Under the pieces are notes generated by a model. It was not told the origin of the DNA. It saw only the letters and a list, made by a program, of their open reading frames with translations, and ran no database searches. A DNA stretch of 64,000 nt from JARLGU01 sp036504535 (GTDB lineage Bacteria; Armatimonadota; Armatimonadia; Armatimonadales; Capsulimonadaceae): contig DASXUY010000005.1 in the NCBI GenBank assembly GCA_036504535.1, positions 45,427 to 109,426 on the forward strand. The letters run 5' to 3'. Shown here one piece after another: positions 41,036 to 49,067 of the stretch. Each line of letters begins with the position of its first letter. Positions within the stretch are counted from its first letter, which is position 1. Position numbers and translations under genes: made by a program.

Positions 41036-41692
41036 TTATCGAACCCAACATGGTGCGAAGGCACCCCAGGCCACTACCGCAGCGACCACGATCCAAATCC
41101 TAACCAACACAATGTCACGGCGGCTATCGAATGCGATGTCATCGATTGCTGCGGTGGAATACCGCTTGCCGGTAACATAGCCGCCGTATGCGGTCGCGAC
41201 AATGGAGACTGTTGCGACGCGGGCGTCGCCGGTGAAGCCGCTGGTCGGTCCCCAGCCGCCGTGAGCGAACCAGAGCCCGGTGCCGACCATTAGGGCGCAG
41301 ATGGCGGCTTCGTATGCGGCGGCGAGGAATAGAGACATCAAAATCAGGCTGCGCCGAGTCATTTTCCACTGTGATCGTTCCATAGCCGTCAATGCGAAAG
41401 CGAAGAGCAGACAGTGGATGGTCATCAGCGAGCCGAGCGCTGGAATGGCGAAGAGCGCTTCGCCGAGTCCCCGGCCCCACGAGTATGGATGCGGCATCAG
41501 CGCTGCGACGACAAGTGCGAACGCAATAATTGCGCTGGCGGTAATGCCTGCCACTGACGCCCGAACCGCGACCTCGTCGAGAAACAGGACACGGTAAGGC
41601 GATTTCCGTCGCTCTGGCAGCGTGAAGAGCGGGGTGTTGAGGAAGTCAGTGACCGCGTCAAGCTTGTTGGTATGGGTCGGGGTCTCTTTCAT
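41036..41692 (-). CDS. GWGP-motif membrane protein, paralog 2
   Basis: A 218-residue membrane protein paralogous to its two neighbours. It has VAVRASVAGITASAIIAFAL in helix 1, SLMTIHCLLFAFALTA, SLILMSLFLAAAYEAAICAL, the shared loop GLWFAHGGWGPTSGFTGDAR, then GGYVTGKRYS and a last helix IWIVVAAVVAWGAFAP. Helix order and the GWGP...GF.G..R...GY..GK pattern match the other two genes. The N-terminal 30 residues are polar. It lies 12 bases after the preceding gene. Function unknown. Confidence 0.75.
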   Translation of the reverse strand: MKETPTHTNKLDAVTDFLNTPLFTLPERRKSPYRVLFLDEVAVRASVAGITASAIIAFALVVAALMPHPYSWGRGLGEALFAIPALGSLMTIHCLLFAFALTAMERSQWKMTRRSLILMSLFLAAAYEAAICALMVGTGLWFAHGGWGPTSGFTGDARVATVSIVATAYGGYVTGKRYSTAAIDDIAFDSRRDIVLVRIWIVVAAVVAWGAFAPCWVR

Positions 41693-41704
41693 TACCTTGA
41701 CACC

Positions 41705-42343
41705 TTAGCACGCGCACCCCGAGCCCGCTAGAACTCCAAGGAGCGACATGATAATAGCTATAGGCATCCACATCCATGTGACTAACAGAAGCATGAAATT
41801 CCAGCCGCCGTCCCGCTTCAGCCTTTCTGCGTCTAAATATTTGCCTACGAAGTAGCCAGAGGTCCCCAGGGCAATGACTGTGGCGACGATAACTCGCATT
41901 GTCCCGCTGAAACCTCCGTCAGGTCCCCAACCGTTGCGGGCAAGCAGATAGAAATTCGGAGATACTAGGACCGACATAAAAATCCCAATAACTGAAGCGG
42001 AGACAAGAGACCGATAAACAAACGGATGCTGAGATCGAGCGGGTTTCTTTTCGGACCGCGAAATGTGAAACGTGAACGGTAGCGAAACTGTGGTGAGGAC
42101 AAGAGCGAGAACAAGCGCCAAAACTGGAAACTCGGTGAGAGTTGTCAGCACGGTCACATCCGTATGGCTGCGGTGGTGCGGAGGAAATAAGCCGCCGATC
42201 TCCCACCCTGCGGCGAGCAGCGTGCCGGAAATCATGCCAGCAAGCATGGCCCGGACAGCTATTCGGTCACGGAATATCTTCGATGGTCCAAGTTCTTCGG
42301 GCGGGCAGACAACATCCTGCTCGTGCTTCAGCTCTCTAATCAT
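41705..42343 (-). CDS. GWGP-motif membrane protein, paralog 1
   Basis: A 212-residue membrane protein, first gene of the tandem trio. Helix 1 is IAVRAMLAGMISGTLLAAGWEIGG, then FPVLALVLALVLTTVSLPF, SLVSASVIGIFMSVLVSPNFYLL, the signature loop NGWGPDGGFSGTMR, SGYFVGKYLD and a last helix ending in CAC. It is the most diverged of the three but keeps the same topology and signature. A polar N-terminus with PPEE and basic residues should face the cytoplasm. Function unknown; no recognised family. Confidence 0.75.
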   Translation of the reverse strand: MIRELKHEQDVVCPPEELGPSKIFRDRIAVRAMLAGMISGTLLAAGWEIGGLFPPHHRSHTDVTVLTTLTEFPVLALVLALVLTTVSLPFTFHISRSEKKPARSQHPFVYRSLVSASVIGIFMSVLVSPNFYLLARNGWGPDGGFSGTMRVIVATVIALGTSGYFVGKYLDAERLKRDGGWNFMLLLVTWMWMPIAIIMSLLGVLAGSGCAC

Positions 42344-42585
42344 AACGTTTGTCCCCTTCCCTACTTCATTCTTCCCCTTTTACTACGCACAACCCTCCAT
42401 TTCACGCGCCTATTTTCACGTGTCGAGGAATCTTTGACTCGCGATAGTAAAATGTAACTACTCGGGGATCGAGTCATGCCTTGAATGCTAAGTTACTCAG
42501 AGTTCGTGGCGACTTGCAGTTACTGGCGCTACGCTCGCGCAATTTCCGCCCCCGTGGCATTACGGGTTTGTTTTCGTGTTCGATC
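42344..42585. other. non-coding stretch downstream of M20 control region
   Basis: I see no gene in 42344-42585. The stretch is partly AT-rich near 42344-42460, where the promoter of the membrane trio would be expected on the minus strand, but no convincing -35/-10 pair stands out. Confidence 0.4.
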
Positions 42586-42606
42586 AAAAAACCAGCGTGA
42601 CGCTGG
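42586..42606 (-). terminator. terminator-like hairpin on minus strand
   Basis: CCAGCG-TGA-CGCTGG (42592-42606). Read on the minus strand it is followed by TTTTTTGAT, a classical intrinsic terminator. No protein gene ends here, suggesting an untranslated transcript coming from 42607 onwards. Confidence 0.6.
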
Positions 42607-42801
42607 ACCCCTGTCTCGCCGAGGACGGCTCGGTTGTGCGCAGGCAACACGCAGCTCCTCGGCAGCCTCCGACGGGTCCTAAAGAGTGACGCGCCGAAGA
42701 CGGCGAAGTCATATAGGAATAGTCAAAGGGACCCGCCTCCGGCAGTAGGAAGTTTTTAATTTTTGTGCTCGAACACCGGGTTCTTGGCCGGATTAGGACA
42801 A

Positions 42802-42820
42802 GTAGGTCCTTCGGACCTAC
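42802..42820. repeat. hairpin upstream of M20 amidohydrolase gene
   Basis: GTAGGTCC-TTC-GGACCTAC is a perfect 8-bp stem with a three-base loop about 50 bases before the ATG at 42870. It may be a leader structure or the terminator of an upstream transcript. Confidence 0.45.
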
Positions 42821-42869
42821 ACGAGCAATTACAGTAGAATAGAGCAACACGCGAACCCAAGTACAGCCA

Positions 42870-44030
42870 ATGAAAATCGACACAGCTCACCTCAAATCCG
42901 AGATCGCCGCTATCACCGCCGACCTAATCGCGACGCGGCACTATTTGCACGCTCACCCGGAACCGTCGGGCTTTGAAGCGGATACTGCGGCGTTTGTGGC
43001 GACGCAACTTGCGACGCTGGGGCTGGATTCGCTGCGCACTGGTGTCGGCGGGCATGGGGTGATCGCTGAATTGCGCGGCGATCAGCCCGGGCCGACTGTG
43101 GCGTTGCGCGCGGATATGGATGCGCTGCCGATACTGGAGCAGAACCAGGTGGACTACTGTTCCACCCGACCAGGCGTGATGCATGCTTGTGGGCATGACG
43201 GGCACACGACGATCTTGCTGGGGGCAGCACGTATCCTTTCGCAGCACCTGGATGCCATCTCGGGCACGATTCGGTTTATTGTCCAGCCTGCCGAGGAGAA
43301 CGTGGCCGGTGCGCTCAAGATGTGCGCCGACGGAGCGCTTGACGGGGTCGACGCCATCTTCGGGCTTCATGGCTGGCCCGATCTTGAGGTCGGGCAGATC
43401 GGCATTCTCAAGGGACCGATGATGGCGGCTGTGGACGATTTCGATATCGAAATTGGCGGGCGCGGAGGACATGCCGCTTATCCGCACCGCACCGTGGACC
43501 CGATAGTCGTCGGCGCGCGGATCGTCGATGCGCTTCAGGGTCTCGTCAGCCGCGAGATTGACCCGTTCGATCATGCGGTGGTATCGGTCACGAAGTTTGT
43601 CGCGGGAACAACCAACAATGTGATCCCGTCGACGGCGCTCCTGAGCGGAACGATTCGCACGCTTTCCGGGGAGACGCGTATCCGCCTTGTGCGACGCTTC
43701 CACGAAACCGTCCACGGAATCGCAACCGCTGCTGGCGCCACGGCGATCATCAACCACCTACCTGGGCCGCCGCCGGTGATTAACGACGATGCCGCGACTG
43801 ATCGTGTGGGGAATGTCGGAGCCGAAGCGGTGGGCGACGAGAACGTGATCGTGCTTGATCACCCATCGATGGGAGGCGAGGACTTCGCTGTGTACCTGGA
43901 ACGGATCCCGGGATCGTTCTTCCGCCTCGGGCTGGGCGACGTCACCAATCTCCACACGCCGACGTTCGACTTCACCGATGGCGCGTTGCCGGTGGGTGTC
44001 GAGATGATGTGCAGGCTAGCGTTGGGCTAG
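42870..44030 (+). CDS. M20-family amidohydrolase / aminoacylase
   Basis: A 386-residue zinc amidohydrolase of the M20D group, which includes hippurate hydrolase, IAA-amino-acid hydrolase and N-acyl-amino-acid amidohydrolases. Motifs: HPEPSGFE near 29, VALRADMDALPI, MHACGHDGHT (Cys and His ligands), QPAEENVAGA (catalytic Glu-Glu), GLHGWP and a late HPSMGGEDFAVY. A dimerisation domain lies at about 180-295, starting DFDIEIGGRGGHAAYPHRTVDP. There is no signal peptide. It would release an amino acid from an N-acyl conjugate; the acyl group is not predictable. No clear Shine-Dalgarno; an AT-rich TAGAAT lies about 35 bases upstream. Confidence 0.92.
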   Translation: MKIDTAHLKSEIAAITADLIATRHYLHAHPEPSGFEADTAAFVATQLATLGLDSLRTGVGGHGVIAELRGDQPGPTVALRADMDALPILEQNQVDYCSTRPGVMHACGHDGHTTILLGAARILSQHLDAISGTIRFIVQPAEENVAGALKMCADGALDGVDAIFGLHGWPDLEVGQIGILKGPMMAAVDDFDIEIGGRGGHAAYPHRTVDPIVVGARIVDALQGLVSREIDPFDHAVVSVTKFVAGTTNNVIPSTALLSGTIRTLSGETRIRLVRRFHETVHGIATAAGATAIINHLPGPPPVINDDAATDRVGNVGAEAVGDENVIVLDHPSMGGEDFAVYLERIPGSFFRLGLGDVTNLHTPTFDFTDGALPVGVEMMCRLALG

Positions 44031-44054
44031 ACAGGGCACCGTTCCACGCAGAAA

Positions 44055-44083
44055 CGCCGCGACACACCTTGTGTATCGCGGCG
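44055..44083 (+). terminator. terminator after M20 gene
   Basis: CGCCGCGA-C-ACAC (44055-44067) pairs with GTGT-A-TCGCGGCG (44071-44083) around a CTT loop, followed by ATTATTCGTT, 24 bases after the stop. Confidence 0.75.
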
Positions 44084-44167
44084 ATTATTCGTTAGGTGCG
44101 CTCACCCTTTTCTCGGTCCCGCGCCATCTTCGGCACGTTGTGAACCTAGCGGGGCGTTCAGCACATA

Positions 44168-44512
44168 TTAGTGATTGCGGCCGTGTCCGTTATGCTTCTC
44201 GCGGAACTCTTCGCGGCGGTTCTGATATCTTTCCCGCTCCATGCGGCGGCGATCCTCGTTCGAGATCCGCTGGTGGCGGCGATGGAATCGCGCTTCAGTG
44301 CGCTGGCGATTGTCGCGGTGAGCATCGAAGCTGCGATGGGTGCCGTTGTTCGGCTGGCCAAGGTGCAAACCCTGGTCGGTGTGCCTTTGCTGCTGGTATG
44401 TTCCACGGTTATCGTTGCCACGATGGTTTGAGTCAGCGTTGGCAGCGAGCGGAAGAGCGAGAGTTGCGAGTACACCGGCGGCGGCGATTACATTTTTGAA
44501 ATTCATCTTCAT
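44168..44512 (-). CDS. exported His/Asn/Arg-rich small protein
   Basis: A 114-residue secreted protein: signal peptide MKMNFKNVIAAAGVLATLALPLAANA, then a highly polar, disordered-looking body full of His, Asn, Arg and Gln (NHRGNDNRGTYQQQRHTDQG, HRDNRQRTEARFHRRHQR, ending NGHGRNH). There is no Cys. Such composition could bind metal or nucleic acid in the envelope, but nothing specific can be claimed. The ATG at 44512 has AAGGAAG just upstream; the in-frame Met two codons later is equally good. Confidence 0.6.
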   Translation of the reverse strand: MKMNFKNVIAAAGVLATLALPLAANADSNHRGNDNRGTYQQQRHTDQGLHLGQPNNGTHRSFDAHRDNRQRTEARFHRRHQRISNEDRRRMERERYQNRREEFREKHNGHGRNH

Positions 44513-44636
44513 ACTTCCTTCATTACTTCTTTCCGTATTTGATCTGCTAAATACAACATTGTATTCAATCATGCATCTACGACGGAAGGGAATAGTAAAA
44601 GGTTCCCTAATGCGTGCGCCGTCAAACTCTGTGACC

Positions 44637-45503
44637 TTATTCGCCCTTTTGGCGGGGTAGCACGAATACTGCGTGCGTTCGATCTTCGGGGCGGATACCG
44701 ATACCTTGGTCGGTGACCACGGCGACCGATGAATCGTGATCGCAGCTTGCTATTCGAAGCTTGCCCGTGGTGCGCCCCTGTCGCAAGACGATCAGATTAA
44801 GGCCCGTCTTATATCCGTCACGCGAACCTTTGTTGATGAGCACTTTCGTCGTTCCCTCGTTACTCAGCACTGTCCCGATAGGCAGATCAAAGCGATCAAA
44901 CTGGCGAACTACCGCGAATGCTGCTTTGCGCAACGCCTCATTGACCAGGACATCGTCATCAACGCCCGGTCGGGCTACCGATGACGCGCCGACTAAGGCA
45001 CCATTGACCATCTCACCGGAGACGATATCGACGACGCGCACCACGAGGTCTACCGACGCACGACCACGCTGATCGTGCCGCACCGCGAGAACGGAGCCGG
45101 TTACAATGGCGCGAACGGAGATTGAGGCGCCTAGCTGCAGCAGGTCAAGCGTGTCGAGTGGGAAGGTCAGCCCCTGCGCTTTCATGCCACTGTCGATTTC
45201 GGCGCGCGATGCTACCTCGGCACGGTGCCGTACCGCGAGTTGCACCACGAGCGCATCCGCTGCGGCGCGGCCGAGTTCGGGGCCACCGTAGGAAGCAGTA
45301 TTGTTGAAGTCGAGAACCGCCCAGCGGGCGGTGCCTTCGGGCTGCGCTTTGGTCACCTGGGGAAAAACTGCTATCTGTATAGTGATAAGCGCTACTATAC
45401 TCCATAGATAGGCGGCCGAAACCTCACGATGCAACGAGCCATGCGAATAGTATGGACCGGCCCCTATCGCGCTATTTCGTCCTTTTTCATGAATTCTTAA
45501 CAT
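44637..45503 (-). CDS. exported protein with CsgG/LpoB-like domain (tentative)
   Basis: A 288-residue protein. An N-terminal polar stretch precedes one hydrophobic segment (YLWSIVALITIQIAVFPQVTKA, about 31-52), acting as signal peptide or anchor. The following domain (about 58-200) reads ARWAVLDFNNTASYGGPELGRAAADALVVQL, EVASRAEID, GASISVRAIVTGSVLAVR and ASVDLVVRVVDIVSGEMV, the order seen in CsgG/FlgT/LpoB-type lipoprotein domains. A beta-rich C-terminal part (NEGTTKVLINKGSRDGYKTGLNLIVLR) resembles the FlgT C-terminal domain. Start at 45503, with GGAGG 9 bases upstream; 64 earlier codons are unsupported. Confidence 0.65.
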   Translation of the reverse strand: MLRIHEKGRNSAIGAGPYYSHGSLHREVSAAYLWSIVALITIQIAVFPQVTKAQPEGTARWAVLDFNNTASYGGPELGRAAADALVVQLAVRHRAEVASRAEIDSGMKAQGLTFPLDTLDLLQLGASISVRAIVTGSVLAVRHDQRGRASVDLVVRVVDIVSGEMVNGALVGASSVARPGVDDDVLVNEALRKAAFAVVRQFDRFDLPIGTVLSNEGTTKVLINKGSRDGYKTGLNLIVLRQGRTTGKLRIASCDHDSSVAVVTDQGIGIRPEDRTHAVFVLPRQKGE

Positions 45504-45700
45504 CTCATCGTTCCTCCTCAACTTATTGTGAATGTATTGAGTAGTGATAGTCGGTAGCGCTTCAATGCGGTAGATGGAAATGTCCACTTTATCGTGCACG
45601 CCCATACCAACTTGCCGGACAACGGCGCCAAAGAAGCTCCGTGCGGTGCAAGGACTGTTAGATACCCTGCTAGCCCGTCGCTGACACTCCGTCATGCTGG

Positions 45701-45730
45701 TTGACTTTGATCGAACCCCTGTGCTACACT
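45701..45730 (+). promoter_or_regulatory. promoter of tyrS operon (near-leaderless)
   Basis: TTGACT (45701-45706), an 18-base spacer and TACACT (45725-45730), preceded by TG (extended -10). The tyrS ATG starts 9 bases after the hexamer, so the transcript should begin at or within a base or two of the start codon. Confidence 0.65.
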
Positions 45731-45738
45731 CAGCCTAT

Positions 45739-46956
45739 ATGACTGTTGAAGAGCAACTCGAAATTTTAGAGCGGGGCACTGTCGAAATTGTCCCCCGCGA
45801 AGCTCTCCTCGCGAAGCTAAAGAAGGCTCGCGATACGGGCAAGCCGATGCAGATCAAACTGGGGCTCGACCCCACGGCGCCTGACATTCACCTCGGCAAT
45901 GCGGTCGTGCTGCGCAAGTTGCGCCAGTTTCAGAACCTGGGCCACGAGGTGACCGTGATCATTGGCGACTTTACGGCGATGATCGGCGACCCGACGGGCC
46001 GTTCGGATACGCGCAAGCAGCTCACGCCCGAACAGGTTGCGATCAACGCTAAGACCTACGCCGAGCAGTACCACAAGATCCTCGATCCCGCAAAAACGCG
46101 CGTCGTGTTCAACAGCGAGTGGCTCGGTAAGCTCAACCTGTACGATATCGTCACGCTGATGTCCAAAACCACTGTGGCGCGTATCCTTGAGCGCGACGAT
46201 TTCACGAAGCGCTTCACGGGCGGTTTGCCCATCCACACGCACGAATTCCTGTATCCGCTGTGTCAGGGATACGACTCGGTGGTGCTGAAGTCCGATGTTG
46301 AAATCGGCGGGACCGAGCAGAAGTTTAATATCATGATGGGCCGCGACCTTCAGCGCGAGGATGGTGTGCCTGATCCACAAATCGGCCTCTTTATGCCGCT
46401 TCTGGTTGGCCTTGATGGTGTCGACAAGATGTCGAAGAGCAAGGGCAACGCCATCGGTATCGATGAGCCGCCGCTCGCCATGTTCGAAAAGCTGATGTCG
46501 ATCACCGACGACCAGATGACGCAGTACTTTGAGCTTTGCACCGATGTGCCGCTTGCTGAAGTCAAGGTTCTCTGCGATAACAGCAAGACCCACCCGAAGC
46601 TCGCCAAGAAGCGCCTCGGTACTGAGGTCGTCACCATTTACCACGGCGCCGCTGCAGCGGCAGAAGCCGATGCGGAATGGGAGAGGATTCACGCGCAACG
46701 CGAGATCCCCGACGACATCCCGGAGTTTGTCGTGCCAGCAGACCTGATCGTCGACGGCCATGTCCGCCTGACGCAGCTTGTGGTAGCGGCAGGGTTCGCG
46801 CCAAGCGGCGGGGAGGCCAAACGGCTCGCGCAGCAAGGCGGTATCGCGGTCAATGGCGTAAAGGCGACAGATCCGTCGTCCCAAGTTGCTGTCGAAAGCG
46901 GTATGATACTGAGTAGCGGACGTCGGAAATTTGTGCGTCTGGCTGTCAGCAAATAA
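45739..46956 (+). CDS. tyrS: tyrosyl-tRNA synthetase
   Basis: A 405-residue class Ic synthetase that charges tRNA-Tyr. It has LGLDPTAPDIHLGNAVVLRK (HIGH-type signature HLGN), IIGDFTAMIGDPTGRS, EIGGTEQKFNIMMGRDLQ, and the second signature KMSKSKGN. A C-terminal S4 RNA-binding domain (about 340-405) includes LAQQGGIAVNGVKATDPSSQV. The ATG at 45739 follows a promoter so closely that the mRNA is probably leaderless; the 15 codons before it overlap the promoter. The sigma gene begins 4 bases after the stop, indicating co-transcription. Confidence 0.95.
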   Translation: MTVEEQLEILERGTVEIVPREALLAKLKKARDTGKPMQIKLGLDPTAPDIHLGNAVVLRKLRQFQNLGHEVTVIIGDFTAMIGDPTGRSDTRKQLTPEQVAINAKTYAEQYHKILDPAKTRVVFNSEWLGKLNLYDIVTLMSKTTVARILERDDFTKRFTGGLPIHTHEFLYPLCQGYDSVVLKSDVEIGGTEQKFNIMMGRDLQREDGVPDPQIGLFMPLLVGLDGVDKMSKSKGNAIGIDEPPLAMFEKLMSITDDQMTQYFELCTDVPLAEVKVLCDNSKTHPKLAKKRLGTEVVTIYHGAAAAAEADAEWERIHAQREIPDDIPEFVVPADLIVDGHVRLTQLVVAAGFAPSGGEAKRLAQQGGIAVNGVKATDPSSQVAVESGMILSSGRRKFVRLAVSK

Positions 46957-46960
46957 AGTT

Positions 46961-47662
46961 ATGTCATCTTCATCAACCGGCGAAGAACTAAATAACGGTC
47001 AGGCAGTGGCGGATGAGTTCGCCTCTGACCAAGCCGCTGAAGAGCAGGACGGGGCGTTACCGCCTCCTCCCGCCGACCCGGACCTCTTCGAAGCGGAGAT
47101 GAATCCCCATCTCGACGCGCTCTATCGCAACGCCATGCGCCTGACCGGGAACTCGAACGATGCCGAGGACCTTGTTCAGGACACTTATTTGCGCGCTTAC
47201 CGGTTTTTTCACCAGTATCAGCCGGGAACTAACGCCAAAGCATGGTTGTTCCGTATCATGAACACAGTCTTCCTGAACGATTACAGGAAAAAATCTCGCC
47301 AGGGCGACCAGTTGTCGTATGACGAGTTGGAAGACTTTTACCTTTACAACAGGCTCAATGAGGACGCGCTCAGCAAAGAGCAGACGTACAACACGGCGAA
47401 CCCGGAAGACGTGATCGTCGAGCGACTTGGTATCGAAGAGATCGAGCAGGCGATCCGCAGACTGCCGCCCGAATTCGTCGAGACTGTAGCGTTGGCGACG
47501 CTGGAAGACCTGTCGTATCAGGAAATCAGCGACATTTTGAAGATTCCTATCGGGACCGTTCGATCAAGACTTTCGCGAGGACGCAAGCTATTGCAGCATG
47601 CGTTGTATCAGTCACTTGGTCGGGCTAATCCGGACTCCGTCACCGAGGACGCTGGAGTTTAG
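46961..47662 (+). CDS. ECF sigma factor, SigR-like
   Basis: A 233-residue group 4 sigma factor with an acidic N-terminal extension (about 1-50). Region 2 is NAMRLTGNSNDAEDLVQDTYLRAYRFFHQYQPGTNAKAWLFRIMNTVFLNDYRKK; region 4 is LPPEFVETVALATLEDLSYQEISDILKIPIGTVRSRLSRGR in overlapping blocks. The TNAKAWLFRIMNT segment is characteristic of the SigR/SigH redox-stress subgroup of actinobacteria. Its partner, 49 bases downstream, has the exact RsrA zinc spacing. It lies 4 bases after tyrS, so its basal transcription may depend on the tyrS promoter. Confidence 0.9.
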   Translation: MSSSSTGEELNNGQAVADEFASDQAAEEQDGALPPPPADPDLFEAEMNPHLDALYRNAMRLTGNSNDAEDLVQDTYLRAYRFFHQYQPGTNAKAWLFRIMNTVFLNDYRKKSRQGDQLSYDELEDFYLYNRLNEDALSKEQTYNTANPEDVIVERLGIEEIEQAIRRLPPEFVETVALATLEDLSYQEISDILKIPIGTVRSRLSRGRKLLQHALYQSLGRANPDSVTEDAGV

Positions 47663-47711
47663 CAGTTGCAGCTGGCTCAAAGGTTTGTTATAATGCGAAG
47701 CGGTAATATCT

Positions 47712-48005
47712 ATGCCTAACGACGATGAAAAACCGGCGATGCCCGTCGAGGTAAAAGCGGCGGTCGTGTCGTTTGACTTCTACTCTTGCGAGGAAGCAGT
47801 CAAGCGGCTGAACGACTATCTCGATCACGAACTGGATCCCGCCGAACGGGACGATGTCGTCAAGCATCTCAAGCTTTGCAAACCGTGCCTCGAACGCTTC
47901 AGTTTCGAACAGAGCCTCATTGTTTCTCTCAAGACGAAAGTACAGAAGTTTTGCGCACCGACTGAGTTAAAGAGCCGCCTGAGCACCCTCATTCACCGCC
48001 GATAG
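47712..48005 (+). CDS. RsrA-like zinc anti-sigma factor
   Basis: A 97-residue soluble anti-sigma factor. Cys26, His52, Cys56 and Cys59 are spaced 26-4-3, exactly as in Streptomyces RsrA (Cys11, His37, Cys41, Cys44). YLDHELDPAERDDVVKHL and CKPCLERF match the mycothiol-system anti-sigma pattern. In RsrA, thiol oxidation expels zinc and frees the sigma; the same is expected here but not shown. There is no membrane segment. It follows its sigma gene and ends at a strong terminator. The ATG at 47712 has only a weak ribosome-binding site. Confidence 0.85.
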   Translation: MPNDDEKPAMPVEVKAAVVSFDFYSCEEAVKRLNDYLDHELDPAERDDVVKHLKLCKPCLERFSFEQSLIVSLKTKVQKFCAPTELKSRLSTLIHRR

Positions 48006-48037
48006 CACTTGTTCCAAGTTCAAGCCCAACGAAATAG

Positions 48038-48067
48038 GCCCTGAGTCAACGATGACTCAGGGCTGTT
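48038..48067. terminator. bidirectional terminator GCCCTGAGTCA type, copy 1
   Basis: GCCCTGAGTCA (48038-48048) pairs perfectly with TGACTCAGGGC (48053-48063), followed by TGTTTCG. It serves the RsrA-like gene and the convergent gene at 48123. Confidence 0.9.
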
Positions 48068-48122
48068 TCGTGTGTAGGGTATGCGCGCGAGTCGGGTGCG
48101 AGGCGATCTACGCCAGGCAGGA

Positions 48123-49067
48123 CTATGGTTTGATGCGGCGGGAAGAGTCCAAGACGTTGGTGGCCGTCAACGTTGCAGTCATATCCACCGAGTACAAGTC
48201 GATGGTACCCTTGGTCCGTAACGTCGCGAACGCGCCAATTGCTGGTGAATATAAGCCTTCCGCTGTTACCCGATATTCCCAAGGAGTAACGGCGCGCCTA
48301 CTCGGCGTACTGTGCTGGCCTTGTGTCGAAGCCCACTGTCGATAGTTCCATCCCCACAACGTGCCCATTGGCGTTGAAGCCGACGACGGCGTCGCGGGTA
48401 AGTTCGGTGACGCGTTTACAACGCCTGATTCGAAACTAACGGTGTCTCCATTCGAATATGTCCCTGACGCGGATATACTGCCGGTGCCGGGGAACGAGCC
48501 AGCTTGCTCGAGTGGATATTGCCCTGCGATATCCCGGTGCTCCTTCGTTGGGCAATCTTCATCGCCCACACGATACATCGCCCCATCTTTCAGGTTTTGT
48601 AAATAGGTGGTGCGAAGTTTGCTCGATATGATTTTTCGTATGCCGTAACCAGTCGATGATTGCGTTTCTTCAACGATATACCTGTAGCCACGATCGTCCC
48701 ACACCTTCTCAATCCTTGTCTTTTCCACACCCTTCACTTTTATGGAATACAATTTGGCCGCGTCACTCTTTAGAGCAACTGTCCCTGCCAAAGCATATGT
48801 CCAGGTATCCCCGGCCTGATATATCCGCAACTTGGCGTTGTGGTCGCGAGTGTATTTGGTGACGTCCGCTTTCTTCTGCGCCGTCGCGCGCAGTTTCACC
48901 GTTGCAAACGCGGCCACGATCAGAACGATGATTGCTACGACGGTGACAACCATGCCAGTGGTGCCACCACCCTCGCGCCGCGCACGTCGGTGCCGCGATC
49001 GATGTGCGGCGTTGGGTCGGCAAAGTGGGTCGAGTTGGCTGTCATTTTGTGGCGCTATCGTGCTCAT
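48123..49067 (-). CDS. membrane-anchored protein of unknown function
   Basis: A 314-residue protein with a basic N-terminus (RSRHRRARREGGG), one transmembrane helix at about 40-60 (GMVVTVVAIIVLIVAAFATV) and a large external domain. That domain shows YQAGDTWTYALAGTVAL, KVWDDRGYRYIVEETQSS, LRTTYLQNLKDGAMYRVGD and a Ser/Gly-rich middle. No known family is recognised. The ATG at 49067 has AGGGAA upstream and is preferred to 49088. Both flanks carry nearly the same terminator hairpin. Confidence 0.65.
   Translation of the reverse strand: MSTIAPQNDSQLDPLCRPNAAHRSRHRRARREGGGTTGMVVTVVAIIVLIVAAFATVKLRATAQKKADVTKYTRDHNAKLRIYQAGDTWTYALAGTVALKSDAAKLYSIKVKGVEKTRIEKVWDDRGYRYIVEETQSSTGYGIRKIISSKLRTTYLQNLKDGAMYRVGDEDCPTKEHRDIAGQYPLEQAGSFPGTGSISASGTYSNGDTVSFESGVVNASPNLPATPSSASTPMGTLWGWNYRQWASTQGQHSTPSRRAVTPWEYRVTAEGLYSPAIGAFATLRTKGTIDLYSVDMTATLTATNVLDSSRRIKP

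Noticed and set aside
42584..42883. 99-residue open frame on the minus strand before the M20 gene
   Set aside because: Overlaps hairpins and an intrinsic terminator; composition and lack of a start signal argue against a protein.
42924..43757. 277-residue open frame on the minus strand
   Set aside because: Antisense to the M20 amidohydrolase, whose catalytic motifs are unmistakable.
45817..46884. 355-residue open frame on the minus strand
   Set aside because: Antisense shadow of tyrS; no ribosome-binding site and no family resemblance.
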